Under the pieces are notes generated by a model. It made no database searches and was not told where the DNA came from. It worked only from the letters and a program-made list of their open reading frames with translations. Below are positions 34,513 to 43,310 of a stretch of DNA of 43,310 nucleotides, piece by piece. Numbering within the stretch: position 1 is the stretch's first letter; each line of letters opens with the position of its first letter. Made by a program: the position numbers and the translations under genes. Origin of the DNA: Planctomycetota bacterium (GTDB taxonomy: Bacteria > Planctomycetota > PUPC01 > JACPCR01); NCBI GenBank assembly GCA_030740295.1, contig JASLXP010001296.1:1-43310 (forward strand), read 5' to 3'.

Positions 34513-34632
34513 TCACTGTTTACCTGATTCAACAGCCCGGCAACTGAAAATGCCGCCCGCCATGGCGCCCGGGTGGGCCTGGAACTTGACTGTCGCTTTC
34601 TGCTTGCCCTTGGTCAGGTCGGCAGGGTTCCT
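34513..34632 (-). pseudogene. Detached C-terminal tail of a GH127-type gene
   Basis: The minus strand encodes PADLTKGKQKATVKFQAHPG and continues through AMAGGIFSCRAV to a TGA at 34513-34515. The same segment ends the complete GH127-type gene at 37929, and 34541-34627 matches 37954-38040 at 83 of 87 bases. Upstream of about 34632 the match stops. It is the last 38 or so codons of a lost paralogue. Confidence 0.8.
34541..34627. repeat. 87-bp direct repeat, copy 1 (copy 2 at 37954-38040)
   Basis: Four mismatches in 87 bases with the copy inside the GH127-type gene. Both lie in the same orientation and they bracket the gene at 34771-37884. Confidence 0.85.
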
Positions 34633-34770
34633 TATACTGCTCGACGCTGTAGCGAGTCCAGAAAATCAGCATTCGCAGGAAGCGGGCATAAGATATGTAT
34701 CGGACAATCACGGCTCAGGCCTTGGTTGCGGCCAACGGCTGCGGTAGGAGAACGATCAAGAGAATACAGC

Positions 34771-37700
34771 ATGCCTGAACGTCTCGACGACCTCCCCATC
34801 TCCGGCCGAGGATTCACCCGATTCTTCACGGGCTCGGTCCTCCTCCATCTCGGCGCGGTCATTGGGTTCTATTTTTTCATCACGGCATCCATCCGGGTCA
34901 TCGAAGCGTATCGCGAGCAGGCGGCGAAAAATACTCAACGCAAGAAAGACGAGGCCCTCGTTACCCAGCAGATCGATGAGGATGTCAAAGATATCGTTCG
35001 CCAGCGGCTTGAGAAGCCCACGGAAGAACAGGTCGAAGAGGTCGCCGAAAAGATCGGCGAGCAACTGAAGAAAGATGAAGACTTGAAGGAAGTGGTCGAC
35101 GACCTGGTCGAAAAGCTCGACCGCCCGCTGCCGCCGCGGCCCGAACCATCCGGCAGCCCGCCCGCCGAACAGCCCGATGACAAAGCCTTCGAGGCGCTGG
35201 CCGAAATCGTTGACCGCAACCTTCAGGAATCCGTCGAAGATGTCTCCGACGATCGCCTCGAGCAGATGCTCGCCGACCGCGTCTTTTACGAAGATGTCCC
35301 CGAAGTCCAGAACCAGGTCGACAACGCCTTCAAGAAGGAAGCCCTGGACGAGCTCGCCCGCCAGTCCGTCCAGGAGACATCGATGGAGGTCACCCGCAAC
35401 ACCTACGACGAATGGAACGCGGTCAGGGCAGCGCAGAAGCCGGATAAGGCTCTGTGGAAAATCCAGCAGGACATCATCCGGGCGCAGCAGAAGCTGAACC
35501 AGGCCATTGCCAGGAAAGACATCAAGTCAGCCATCGACCAAGGCAAGTTCATCCCCAACCTTGCGGACGCCACGAGAAAGAAACTTGAAGGCGCGCCGAA
35601 AGCCGCGGACAAGCTCAAAGCCAAGCTCCCCGTTCACACGGCGAAGAAGGAGCAGCTCATGGGCCTCCTCCGGGAGCTTGAGCCATTGCAGGCAGGATTC
35701 CTGGATTCAAAGAAAGACGCCCTGCGTGAAGCCCTGAAAGCGCACGGCATCAGGTCTGCCATTCAGGCTGCGGCTGATGAATTAAAGGAGAAGCTCCAGT
35801 CCGGCACCTCTGAGCAGAAGCAGCAGCGGGCCCAGCGTTTCGCTCAGAGATTGCAGAAGGAAGTCGCCGAAGCACTCGAGGCACTCGACAGAGAAGAAGC
35901 GCTGGCAGCAGCCCAGGGCGGCGCCGGTGAAATGGAAGATGGCGAGAGCCTTGAAGAGCTCGGCCCCGAAAACGAAGGCGGCCGCGAGGGTGGAGGCGCT
36001 GGCGGCGAAGCAGAAGGCGAAGGCGGAGGCCAAGAAAGCAGTTCAGCCGGCAGTCTCGGATCCCTCGAGCAGTTCGAAGATGCCGGCGGAGAGGGGGAAG
36101 GAATCGGAGGCGAAGGCGGCGAGGGGGAAGGCGGCAGCAGCGAAGGCGGCCCCGCCGTTGCCGGAGTTGCAGGAGAGGGTGGCGGCGGCAACGAAGACGG
36201 CGAAGGTGAGGGAGAGGGCGAAGGCGGCGGAGGGTCGTCGGGCGGCAAAGGCGGGTACGGAGGCAGATCCCCAAAGGCAGACTCCTTCGTCGAAATGGAA
36301 AAGCTGAAAGCAGAAGCTGATGAGCTCGCGGACAAGTTTCCCCGCACCATCGAAGCTATCGCCATCACCGCCGGAGTCGTCACCAGCTTCAAGAACGGCC
36401 CCGACAATTCAAGGGTCCCCGGCCCGGGCGGCGCAGGCGATGCCGATACGGACACTTCGATCCACCTCCGCTTCAAAAACAGAGAGAGACAGGCGGCCAG
36501 AATAACCAACAGCCGCAAGATGGGCGTCACCGAAAGCACCTTGCGCGAGATCATCCAGCGCAATGCTGGACTGCTCATCCCCGATCAGCCGCCGCCGTTG
36601 GCCGCCGCACGCCCCACAGCCTTCAGCATCAGGAAAGAAGAGCGCCCAAAGCCTTCTGCCGAGCTCTACATCGACTCCTCGATCCCGAAACGCGAAATCA
36701 GAAAGGAAAACCCGAACCGCAGCCGCCTGCGCCACCCCAACTATCCCAAGGGCTCCTACGCAGCCATCCCCTACATGCGCCGTCGGCCAGTCATCGACGG
36801 TAAAGACGGCGACTGGAACCTGTCGACCACCCACCTCGGCAAGCTGCTCGACGGTCGAGACCGCAGCCTACACATGGGCTGGCGGCCCGAAGGACTGTTC
36901 GTCCTCGCCAAAGTCAAAGACCTCATCCCCGGCTGGAAAAAGGGCGACGATATTGATTCGTGGTTCTGGGTCTACGACTGTATCGAATTCTGGTTCGACA
37001 TGAAAAACTCGAAGGCCGAGAACACCCGCAAGCAGGACTGCCAGCAGTTTTATGTCTGGCCGGCGCTCAAGGGCCTGCACAAAACGCCCATCCTCCGGGA
37101 GATCATCTGGAAGGCGGACAAAGATTTCTGGGGAAAGCAGGCATGGCATAATACGGACACCATCATGTCCCGCGATGACGGCCAGAAAAAATGGATCGCG
37201 TCGACCGAACACGCCGGCGCCTACACGCTCGAGATTTTCTTCCCCCGCACGCTGCTCCGAAATCTCGGCTACTTCAAGGCCGGACAGGTACTCGGCTTCC
37301 ATTACGTCATCAATCACGGCGTTGCCAAGGGCCAGGAGTCCGACCCGAATTTGATCGAACCGTTCGTCCAGCCCTACAGCATGAAATTCCACTACTCCAG
37401 CCACCCGAACAGTTGGGGTAACCTCCAGCTTCTTGGTACCGACGGTAACCTCAATATCCTCAGGCCGGATGGTAAGCCGAGTGATCTCCCGATCGCCGAG
37501 GTATCCAAAGTCCTCGGCCTGCAGGTTATCGATCCCGACAGCAATACCGACACGGCCATTCGCAATCACATGACTCTGCGCGTCCGCAACCGTGTCGGCT
37601 TCAACGGCGACGCCACCTCACCCGACGGTCGCCTCCTCGGCGACTGGGAAGACCTTCGCCTCACCGAGACGGGAAGATCGACAGGCATCTTTGAAGGCTG

Positions 37701-37884
37701 GCTTAAGCTGACCGTCCTCCCTTCCATCAACGGTGACGGCAGACTCAGCGCCCGGTCCGGCGACCTGCTCGACATCAGCTACAACGATTTCATCAAAACC
37801 GCGGGAGAGTACAACCAGAAGCTCGCGGCCACCGTCCACGTGGTAGCCCCGGTCTTCTCGGTGGAAGGCGGTAGGAAGGAATGA
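34771..37884 (+). CDS. Membrane-anchored protein with TonB-like N-terminal helix, Gly/Glu-rich linker and CBM9-like domain
   Basis: 1037 residues from the ATG at 34771; the frame is open to 34573 but that part covers the GH127 scrap. A single N-terminal helix (about 18-40, FTGSVLLHLGAVIGFYFF) has Ser22 and His26 at the spacing of the Ser16/His20 pair by which TonB contacts ExbB/ExbD. Then come a charged coiled coil (about 45-385), a Gly/Glu/Ser-rich stretch (about 384-500), a short helix, and a CBM9/DOMON-like sandwich (about 670-885) with PVIDGKDGDWNLS, LHMGWRPEGLFVLAKV and YDCIEFWFDM. A last sandwich (about 890-1030) holds the surface-protein motif LTETGRSTGIFEGWL. There is no TonB C-terminal domain. 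It probably spans the periplasm and presents a sugar-binding domain. Convergent with the GH127-type gene, 44 bases between stops. Confidence 0.7.
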   Translation: MPERLDDLPISGRGFTRFFTGSVLLHLGAVIGFYFFITASIRVIEAYREQAAKNTQRKKDEALVTQQIDEDVKDIVRQRLEKPTEEQVEEVAEKIGEQLKKDEDLKEVVDDLVEKLDRPLPPRPEPSGSPPAEQPDDKAFEALAEIVDRNLQESVEDVSDDRLEQMLADRVFYEDVPEVQNQVDNAFKKEALDELARQSVQETSMEVTRNTYDEWNAVRAAQKPDKALWKIQQDIIRAQQKLNQAIARKDIKSAIDQGKFIPNLADATRKKLEGAPKAADKLKAKLPVHTAKKEQLMGLLRELEPLQAGFLDSKKDALREALKAHGIRSAIQAAADELKEKLQSGTSEQKQQRAQRFAQRLQKEVAEALEALDREEALAAAQGGAGEMEDGESLEELGPENEGGREGGGAGGEAEGEGGGQESSSAGSLGSLEQFEDAGGEGEGIGGEGGEGEGGSSEGGPAVAGVAGEGGGGNEDGEGEGEGEGGGGSSGGKGGYGGRSPKADSFVEMEKLKAEADELADKFPRTIEAIAITAGVVTSFKNGPDNSRVPGPGGAGDADTDTSIHLRFKNRERQAARITNSRKMGVTESTLREIIQRNAGLLIPDQPPPLAAARPTAFSIRKEERPKPSAELYIDSSIPKREIRKENPNRSRLRHPNYPKGSYAAIPYMRRRPVIDGKDGDWNLSTTHLGKLLDGRDRSLHMGWRPEGLFVLAKVKDLIPGWKKGDDIDSWFWVYDCIEFWFDMKNSKAENTRKQDCQQFYVWPALKGLHKTPILREIIWKADKDFWGKQAWHNTDTIMSRDDGQKKWIASTEHAGAYTLEIFFPRTLLRNLGYFKAGQVLGFHYVINHGVAKGQESDPNLIEPFVQPYSMKFHYSSHPNSWGNLQLLGTDGNLNILRPDGKPSDLPIAEVSKVLGLQVIDPDSNTDTAIRNHMTLRVRNRVGFNGDATSPDGRLLGDWEDLRLTETGRSTGIFEGWLKLTVLPSINGDGRLSARSGDLLDISYNDFIKTAGEYNQKLAATVHVVAPVFSVEGGRKE

Positions 37885-37928
37885 CCTGGCTCCTCACTGT
37901 CGTCTGAAATAGTGCCCACCGGCAGTCA

Positions 37929-40286
37929 CTATTTGGCCGACCTGACTGTCCGACAACTGAAAATGCCGCCCGCCATGGCGCCCGGGTGGGCCAGGAACCT
38001 GACTGTCGCTTTCTGCTTGCCCCTGGTCAGGTCGGCGGGGACCTCGTAGGTTACGTCCATGAACTTGCCCGGCTTGGGTGCTTCGAGTTTCTGCGTGGCG
38101 ATCTTGCGGCCGTCGATGAGGATGTCGAATACCCGGTTGTTCGAGTCACCGCCCCAGTAGGTGACGGTCAGCCAGATCGGCTGATCAGGCAGAACTTTCA
38201 TATCGTAAGAGAACCATCCGCCCCCTCTCGCGTCCCGCCAGTTGCGCCCGAAAGCCGAGCCCGAGTAGGTCGTTTTCCCCTGTTGGTTGTGCGCACCTTC
38301 GAGTTTAGTGCCGGGCGTTACCAGGTCGACGGTCGCAGCTTCGAGCTCTTCCAGTCGACGGGCCTCGGCTTCGCGGGCGGCTTTCTCTTTATCCCACTCG
38401 GACCGGGTCAGGAGTTTCCAGTAAACGGCGTAGCGCTGATGGTGGACTTGGTGAAGCGGGATGAGGGAGACGTCCTCGGGCTTGCCGACGCCACGGGTCT
38501 GGAATTTCAAGTCTCCGTTATCGCTGCGCCTGACCCATTCACCCGGATCCGTCGATTCGGTGACCAGCACTGGCACGGGCGGGACGGGGTTGCCCGAGTA
38601 CTGCTTGTTGTGGCCGCAGAGGAGGTTGCCGGGCACTCCCTGGCGTCCCAATTCGCCGGCCAGGACCAGGGGGCCGAACATGACGACGCCGAGGCGCCGG
38701 TCGTCGCGGGCGCGATAGAGATGCAGGCTCATGGGCAGTCGGACCTTAATTGTGTCTTTGTCTTTCCAGGTACGCGAAAAGGCCAGATAGCTCTGTGGCT
38801 TCGCCGCAACCTGCTCCCGGCTGCCGTTGATCCAGACCTCGGCTCCGTCCCTGGCCCAGTAGGGCACGCGGATCCTGATGGTGAATTCCTGCGGTTGCCT
38901 GGCCGACAATCTGATCGTCGTCGTGTCCTGGCGAGGGAATCCCGTCTCCTGCCGGACGGTCACGCCCTTCTCTTTCCAGTCGAGCTGCGAGGGGATAAAG
39001 AGGTTCACCCATAGCGTGTCGTCCTTGTGGAAATAGATGGTGTCGCCGTATTTCGCGTGGTTCTCCATGCCGGTTCCCACGCAGCACCACATCGAGTCGA
39101 AAGGCGTGCTGTAGGTCTTGAAGTGGCCGGGCTTGAGCGAGTAGAAATAGGTATACCCGCCGCTTTTCGGATCCTGTGATCCCAGGATGTGGTTGTAGAG
39201 GGCCCGTTCGTAGTAATCCATGTAGGCCGCGTCCGGTTTCCATCCGAAAAGATGCCGGGTCAGCTTCAGCATGTTGTAGACCGCGCACGTCTCTGTGCTG
39301 TCCCAGTTCAAGTGCTTCGCCTCTTCCCCGGCTGCACGAAAATGTTCGTGGAAATCCACGCCTCCGGGCGCGAAGGAACGCGCATTCACCGCCCGATCCC
39401 AGAAGAAGCGGGCGATGGCCGCGTAGCGCTCTTCCCCGGTGAGCTCATACAGGCGCGCGGCGCCGATGATTTTCGGCAGTTGCGTGTTGACGTGTTTTCC
39501 TGTGAGCACGTCCTGCTCGTTCGCCAGCGGATCGAAAATCACCTTGTGGTCGAAGCGCCGGGCCAGGGCCAGGAAGTCCTTGCTGCCCGTGATGGCGTGG
39601 AGATTTGCCAGCACTTCGTTCATGCCGCCATATTCGCAGGTGAGCATGCGCTGAAACTGCCCGTCGTCGAGTTTGTCCGTCCCTCGCTTGGCCCACTCGG
39701 CGTATTTCTGCGCCACCTCGAGCGCCTGCCGGTTGCCGGCATGTACGTAGGCATCAATCAGGCCGGCGTAGCTCTTGTGCAGTACGTACCACGGCACGTA
39801 ACCGGTGCACAGACCCCATTTGCCGACCTTGATCCGGCCCGCGAAAAGCTCGCGCCACACCTCTGTCCGCACCGGCCCGGAATAACCGTTGCCGTGTTTC
39901 TGCTGGACGGCGGCGAGCTCGTCCACCATGTAGTCCACGCGCCGTTTCATCTCCGCATCGCCCGTGCTGGCGTAGGTCAGCGCACAGGCGCTGATGTAGT
40001 GGCCTGACACCTGCCCGACGCAATCCTTCCTGGCCCATCCGCCGTAGCGTTTTCCTTTTGTGGGAAGGCCGGCGCGCTCGTGAAACGGCCAGAGGTGCCG
40101 GTCCGGCTCAACTTTCTCCAGGTAGGCCTTGTTGAGCTCCATCGCTTTCTTGAAAGGACTCTCAAGTAAACGCACCCGGTCAAGCGGAAACGGCCGGGCC
40201 TCAGCCGGACCTTCAGTTTGACCCGTGCAAAACATGACGGCTGGACCCAACAGAACCGCAAACATGATTCTCCCGCTGCATTCCAT
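37929..40286 (-). CDS. Secreted GH127/GH146-type beta-L-arabinofuranosidase
   Basis: 785 residues from the ATG at 40286, with GGAG 10 bases upstream; the frame extends to 40487 without a better start. The signal peptide is RIMFAVLLGPAVMFCTGQ. The (alpha/alpha) barrel of the DUF1680 family is evident from LLESPFKKAMELNKAYL onward (VGQVSGHYISACALTYA, EYGGMNEVLANLHAITG). The zinc and catalytic set is complete: Glu314 (VDFHEHF, likely acid), Glu332 and Cys334 (STETCAVYNM), Cys401 and Cys402 (MWCCVGTGMENHAKYG). This matches Glu322, Glu338, Cys340, Cys417 and Cys418 of HypBA1, where Cys417 is the nucleophile. C-terminal sandwich domains follow (about 540-785), ending in PADLTRGKQKATV. By family it releases L-arabinofuranose from arabinan- or AGP-type side chains. 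Confidence 0.92.
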   Translation of the reverse strand: MECSGRIMFAVLLGPAVMFCTGQTEGPAEARPFPLDRVRLLESPFKKAMELNKAYLEKVEPDRHLWPFHERAGLPTKGKRYGGWARKDCVGQVSGHYISACALTYASTGDAEMKRRVDYMVDELAAVQQKHGNGYSGPVRTEVWRELFAGRIKVGKWGLCTGYVPWYVLHKSYAGLIDAYVHAGNRQALEVAQKYAEWAKRGTDKLDDGQFQRMLTCEYGGMNEVLANLHAITGSKDFLALARRFDHKVIFDPLANEQDVLTGKHVNTQLPKIIGAARLYELTGEERYAAIARFFWDRAVNARSFAPGGVDFHEHFRAAGEEAKHLNWDSTETCAVYNMLKLTRHLFGWKPDAAYMDYYERALYNHILGSQDPKSGGYTYFYSLKPGHFKTYSTPFDSMWCCVGTGMENHAKYGDTIYFHKDDTLWVNLFIPSQLDWKEKGVTVRQETGFPRQDTTTIRLSARQPQEFTIRIRVPYWARDGAEVWINGSREQVAAKPQSYLAFSRTWKDKDTIKVRLPMSLHLYRARDDRRLGVVMFGPLVLAGELGRQGVPGNLLCGHNKQYSGNPVPPVPVLVTESTDPGEWVRRSDNGDLKFQTRGVGKPEDVSLIPLHQVHHQRYAVYWKLLTRSEWDKEKAAREAEARRLEELEAATVDLVTPGTKLEGAHNQQGKTTYSGSAFGRNWRDARGGGWFSYDMKVLPDQPIWLTVTYWGGDSNNRVFDILIDGRKIATQKLEAPKPGKFMDVTYEVPADLTRGKQKATVRFLAHPGAMAGGIFSCRTVRSAK

Positions 40287-40514
40287 GGCAGTTTTACTCC
40301 AGACGATTGCGCCGACCAAGATGCTTGGACACCCGTGCAACGTCCGCCTGCTGTGATCATAGTTCACATCCCCGCCTCTACAAAATCGGCACATCAGCTT
40401 GTCGTAGACGGCTTCGAGACCCAGGCCAAGCGCGGTCTTCATTTCTTCATGCTGAAAGCCCTGGGTCCAGACTTTGCCGCACCACAAGGTGGTGACTGCC
40501 TGTCGCCACAGGCT

Positions 40515-43175
40515 TTACATCTTGGGTTTGGCAGCTTCCCGTACGATGGCGCCGTGTTCGTCGCTTAAGACGAGCATCGAAAATCGATTCACCTGGTCGA
40601 TGAGGTTGGTGTTGAGCGAGGTGAAATCGAAGCGGCCCCTCAGGTCGGTGTAGCCGTCTTTGTAAAAACGGTGCTGGCCGCTGTTGAGGCGGGCGTAGAT
40701 TTTGACGTAGACGCCCTTGAGGGGTTTGCCGGTCCCCTGGTGGGCGACTTTGAGGTGGCCGTAGTTTTCGATGACCTGGAGGGCGATCGTGTTGGAGAAG
40801 TATGCCTGCGACTTGCGGACTCCTCCGGCGAGGATTTCGACCATGACGTTCTGATTTAGAAATTCCCCGGGCAGGTCAAAGGAGAGCGTGGTCTTGTCTT
40901 CGTCCAGGTTGAAAGTGCGGGTGGCGTTGGGGCGGATGTAGGCGAAGTGCCCCGCAGTCTGCTGGACGAACGGGTTCTTCGAAAAGAGAAGCTCAACGTC
41001 CATGCGGTAGAAATTGACTAGGCAGGTCTTGAGATTCTGGTAATTCAGATTCACCTTGCGGGCCTCGACGGTGAAGTCGAAACCGGGCTCGGTCGCCGCG
41101 AGCTTGGTCTGCTGCTGCGAGCGGTCTTCCTCGTCGCGGATCTGCGGGCCTTCGCCCTTGATTTCGTCAAGGTGATCTTTGATTTCATTGAAACGATTGC
41201 GCCAGCGGTCGACCGGATGGCTGGCGTACTTGCGGGACATCTCTCCGGCTTCGTCAAGCTTGCCCTGGTACATGGCAACGTAGGCCTGGAGATAATCGTA
41301 CTGGAGATCCTCGTCGACCTTGACACGATTGACACGGGCGAACGTCTCCGCGGCGTCTTCCACTCGATCCTGCAGCAGCAGGTAGTAGGTGACCGCCAGC
41401 AGATCGTTGTCGGCCGGTCTGGGCTGGTAGGAGAGTGTCTTCATCAGACGCTGGTACTGCTGGTAAAAGCGGTTGTTCAGAATCTTCTGCGTGCCGCCGA
41501 GCTGATGGGCGCGGGCGTTGACGAGCGGCTTGTATTCCAGGTGCTCGTATGTCTTGCGCTCGACAGGATCGAACGTAACGAGCCCGCAGTCGATGACGCC
41601 GCCCGATTGCCGGACGAAGCCGTCATTGTGCTTGAGGTAATCACGGATGGTCGCCACATCGTCGTGCAGGATGCCGTATGACCAGAGCGTGTTGTTGTAG
41701 GCGTGGCGGGCCTTGAGCTGTGAAATGGCTGACGTGAAAAATGCCTTGTCCCGCATGCGGTAGGCGATGTCGTTTAGATTGACGCGATTCAGGTTGTTGG
41801 CATCAATGTATTTCACCACGTTGTCGTTCGAGGCGTTCTGAGACACGAATTCCCATGACTCTGTATCCTGTCTGGTGGGCTCTCGAACGACCTTGAGCTT
41901 GCGGTCTTCGCCGCGGGCGATGAGTGCTTCGTTCTTGGCCACGTGAACTGGAAAGAGCGTGTATTCGCCCGGTGCGGGGAAATAGAAATGGTAATCGAAG
42001 GTGCGCGTTGAATAGGGCTGCAATTCCCAGTGGAAGCTGCGCGTGTAGAACCCGTTCATCACGGGCACGGCGCCGTGCGGAATCTGCAGGAGAATGTCCA
42101 GCTTCTGCCGGGACGAAGTCGGGTTGGTGATCACCACCTGGCATCCGTAGACCGTGTGAATGAGGAATTCATCGGTCACGTACTTGTCGAGGCGTTCGTT
42201 GTTGACGTGGCGATAGCGGTCGTTGTGTTTGAAGAAATTCTGGCTGACCAGAATCGGAGTTTGCTGTTCGGCTTCATCCGTAGGTCGGATTTCCTCGTGA
42301 ACAACGATCAAGGGACTACCGGCAGTCAATGTCATGCGGCCCGCCACAAATTCGGTTTCGTGCTCGCCCGCCTCCATCGGCAGGTCCAAGAGAGCCAGGG
42401 CGAACATCATCTCCGGGAAATTCCGAGCTGACTCGACAAAGCGGGCGGAGAAATACGGATCTTCCGGACGATGGTTTGCAAAGTCCCTCCAAAACGCGTT
42501 GACCGTAATCAGCTCGGCGGACTGCTGTTCAATCGGCAGCTTGAAATAGTTATTTTCAACCCACTCTTGCGTCTTATCCAATTGTCGATACAGCTGGCGT
42601 GCCCTCCGTTCGAGCGAAAGTTCACCATAGAAGGACTCTGGGCTCTTCGCTTCGAGAGATTGTCTGGAGCCAGAGCGACTCCGGAGTGAGGGCTTCGCAA
42701 AACTGGGGACCCGGCGTTCGGCAGCTTCTTGGCCTTCCGATTCGCCGAGTGGCCTGCTCGACATTCTGCCAGGGCGATTGGCTTTCAGCTCTAACGTTTC
42801 AGAGATTGCGCCACGAGCCGCCCCGCCGAGTGCAGCACCGTCATCAGAGGCAGGCACTCCTTCCATTTCCTGCTCAAGCAAACTCAGACTACTCGTTTTA
42901 TCCAAAGCTCGGCCCTTTAGAGCCGACTTGAACAGAAGACTGACTTTATCGACATTTGATGGGAGCAGGTCGAACCGGTCATTCACATCGCGGACGGTAT
43001 GGTCGCGATCCGCTGCGATGCGTTGTGACAACAGAATCTGTTCCACCACATTCAGGCGAGTGTAATTCCAGGGTCGGAGATAGCTTTCCAAATCCGCGCC
43101 GACGAGCCAATGATCGAGAAAGGTCTTGTCTTTCTTATTCTTGATGAACGGCAGTACGACCTGTTCGAAGAACAC
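40515..43175 (-). CDS. Large protein of unknown family, probably N-terminally incomplete
   Basis: 886 codons from a GTG at 43175 preceded by AAGGA. Protein-like sequence in the same frame continues upstream (LPILRELSNSNSLLLRK, NHPLNSAKNLLYKKDAV) to a TAA at 43308-43310 with no usable start, so the true N-terminus is probably lost by frameshift or truncation. The first 120 residues are helical (DYW-like LDHWLVGADLESYLRPWNYTRLNVVEQILLSQR). A low-complexity Ser/Arg/Glu stretch follows (about 130-175), then beta-sandwich and helical-repeat regions, and a C-terminal part with NQNVMVEILAGG, PLKGVYVKIYARL and YTDLRGRFDFTSLN, which resembles a carboxypeptidase-regulatory-like strand pattern. It reads like the C-terminal part of a large surface or macroglobulin-like protein. 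No catalytic motif is recognised and no signal peptide is present. Function unknown. Confidence 0.6.
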   Translation of the reverse strand: MFFEQVVLPFIKNKKDKTFLDHWLVGADLESYLRPWNYTRLNVVEQILLSQRIAADRDHTVRDVNDRFDLLPSNVDKVSLLFKSALKGRALDKTSSLSLLEQEMEGVPASDDGAALGGAARGAISETLELKANRPGRMSSRPLGESEGQEAAERRVPSFAKPSLRSRSGSRQSLEAKSPESFYGELSLERRARQLYRQLDKTQEWVENNYFKLPIEQQSAELITVNAFWRDFANHRPEDPYFSARFVESARNFPEMMFALALLDLPMEAGEHETEFVAGRMTLTAGSPLIVVHEEIRPTDEAEQQTPILVSQNFFKHNDRYRHVNNERLDKYVTDEFLIHTVYGCQVVITNPTSSRQKLDILLQIPHGAVPVMNGFYTRSFHWELQPYSTRTFDYHFYFPAPGEYTLFPVHVAKNEALIARGEDRKLKVVREPTRQDTESWEFVSQNASNDNVVKYIDANNLNRVNLNDIAYRMRDKAFFTSAISQLKARHAYNNTLWSYGILHDDVATIRDYLKHNDGFVRQSGGVIDCGLVTFDPVERKTYEHLEYKPLVNARAHQLGGTQKILNNRFYQQYQRLMKTLSYQPRPADNDLLAVTYYLLLQDRVEDAAETFARVNRVKVDEDLQYDYLQAYVAMYQGKLDEAGEMSRKYASHPVDRWRNRFNEIKDHLDEIKGEGPQIRDEEDRSQQQTKLAATEPGFDFTVEARKVNLNYQNLKTCLVNFYRMDVELLFSKNPFVQQTAGHFAYIRPNATRTFNLDEDKTTLSFDLPGEFLNQNVMVEILAGGVRKSQAYFSNTIALQVIENYGHLKVAHQGTGKPLKGVYVKIYARLNSGQHRFYKDGYTDLRGRFDFTSLNTNLIDQVNRFSMLVLSDEHGAIVREAAKPKM

Positions 43176-43310
43176 AGCATCCTTCTTATATAGGAGGTTC
43201 TTCGCCGAATTTAGTGGGTGATTGTGGGCGTCAGATGGAGCTTTCCGCAGTAGAAGAGAATTCGAATTCGATAGTTCTCGAAGGATCGGAAGCCGCGAGC
43301 GGCCGACTTA

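Overview
The window is GC-rich and dense with large secreted proteins for degrading or binding sulfated and plant- or algal-type polysaccharides. It holds sulfatases, GH42-like barrels, a GH127-type arabinofuranosidase, a PL6-type lyase fused to an agarase-like barrel, CBM9-like domains, a DUF6288-type protein and beta-propellers. Together with many intergenic palindromes, this points to the PVC superphylum. Planctomycetota is the best guess and Lentisphaerota/Kiritimatiellota or Verrucomicrobiota are possible. This is inference from gene content; no rRNA, tRNA or housekeeping marker was seen.

Layout. 1-2862 is a patchwork: a sulfatase C-terminus, an internal sulfatase scrap, an apparently intact GH43-like five-bladed propeller gene between two identical 13-bp direct repeats, and the tail of a PQQ-type propeller protein. 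2863-3399 holds an 80-bp tandem repeat and a palindromic element. 3400-11271 is a plus-strand three-gene operon with overlapping stops and starts: a giant GH42-like protein, a secreted protein of unknown family and a signal-less TIM-barrel protein. 11272-13432 is a decayed type I restriction-modification locus, with an intact rhuM gene between two different hsdR N-terminal stubs, followed by palindromic mini-elements.

13433-20367 is a minus-strand group: a sulfatase, a GH42-like protein carrying a DnaJ-type zinc-finger motif, and a CBM9-like protein four bases behind it. A kelch-like propeller gene is transcribed divergently from the sulfatase, followed by a DinB-like gene and a 194-bp element with 50-bp inverted repeats. 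23101-34442 is a minus-strand run: the DUF6288-type multidomain protein, a 1364-residue CBM9-propeller-CBM9 protein and the PL6/agarase-like lipoprotein, with some doubtful small ORFs between them.

34513-40286 holds a plus-strand membrane-anchored protein with a TonB-like N-terminal helix and a CBM9-like C-terminus. It sits between a complete GH127-type gene and a detached duplicate of that family's C-terminal tail. 40515-43310 is a large protein of unknown family whose coding frame seems to begin upstream of any good start.

Taken together this looks like an accessory region of extracellular glycan-degrading genes with much local duplication and decay. No transporter, SusC/SusD pair, sigma/anti-sigma pair or transcription factor is visible, so how products are imported and genes controlled is open. 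The features most worth following are the zinc finger inside a glycosidase, the PL6/agarase-like fusion, the TonB-like anchored CBM9 protein, the mini-elements, and the duplicated scraps that bracket intact genes.
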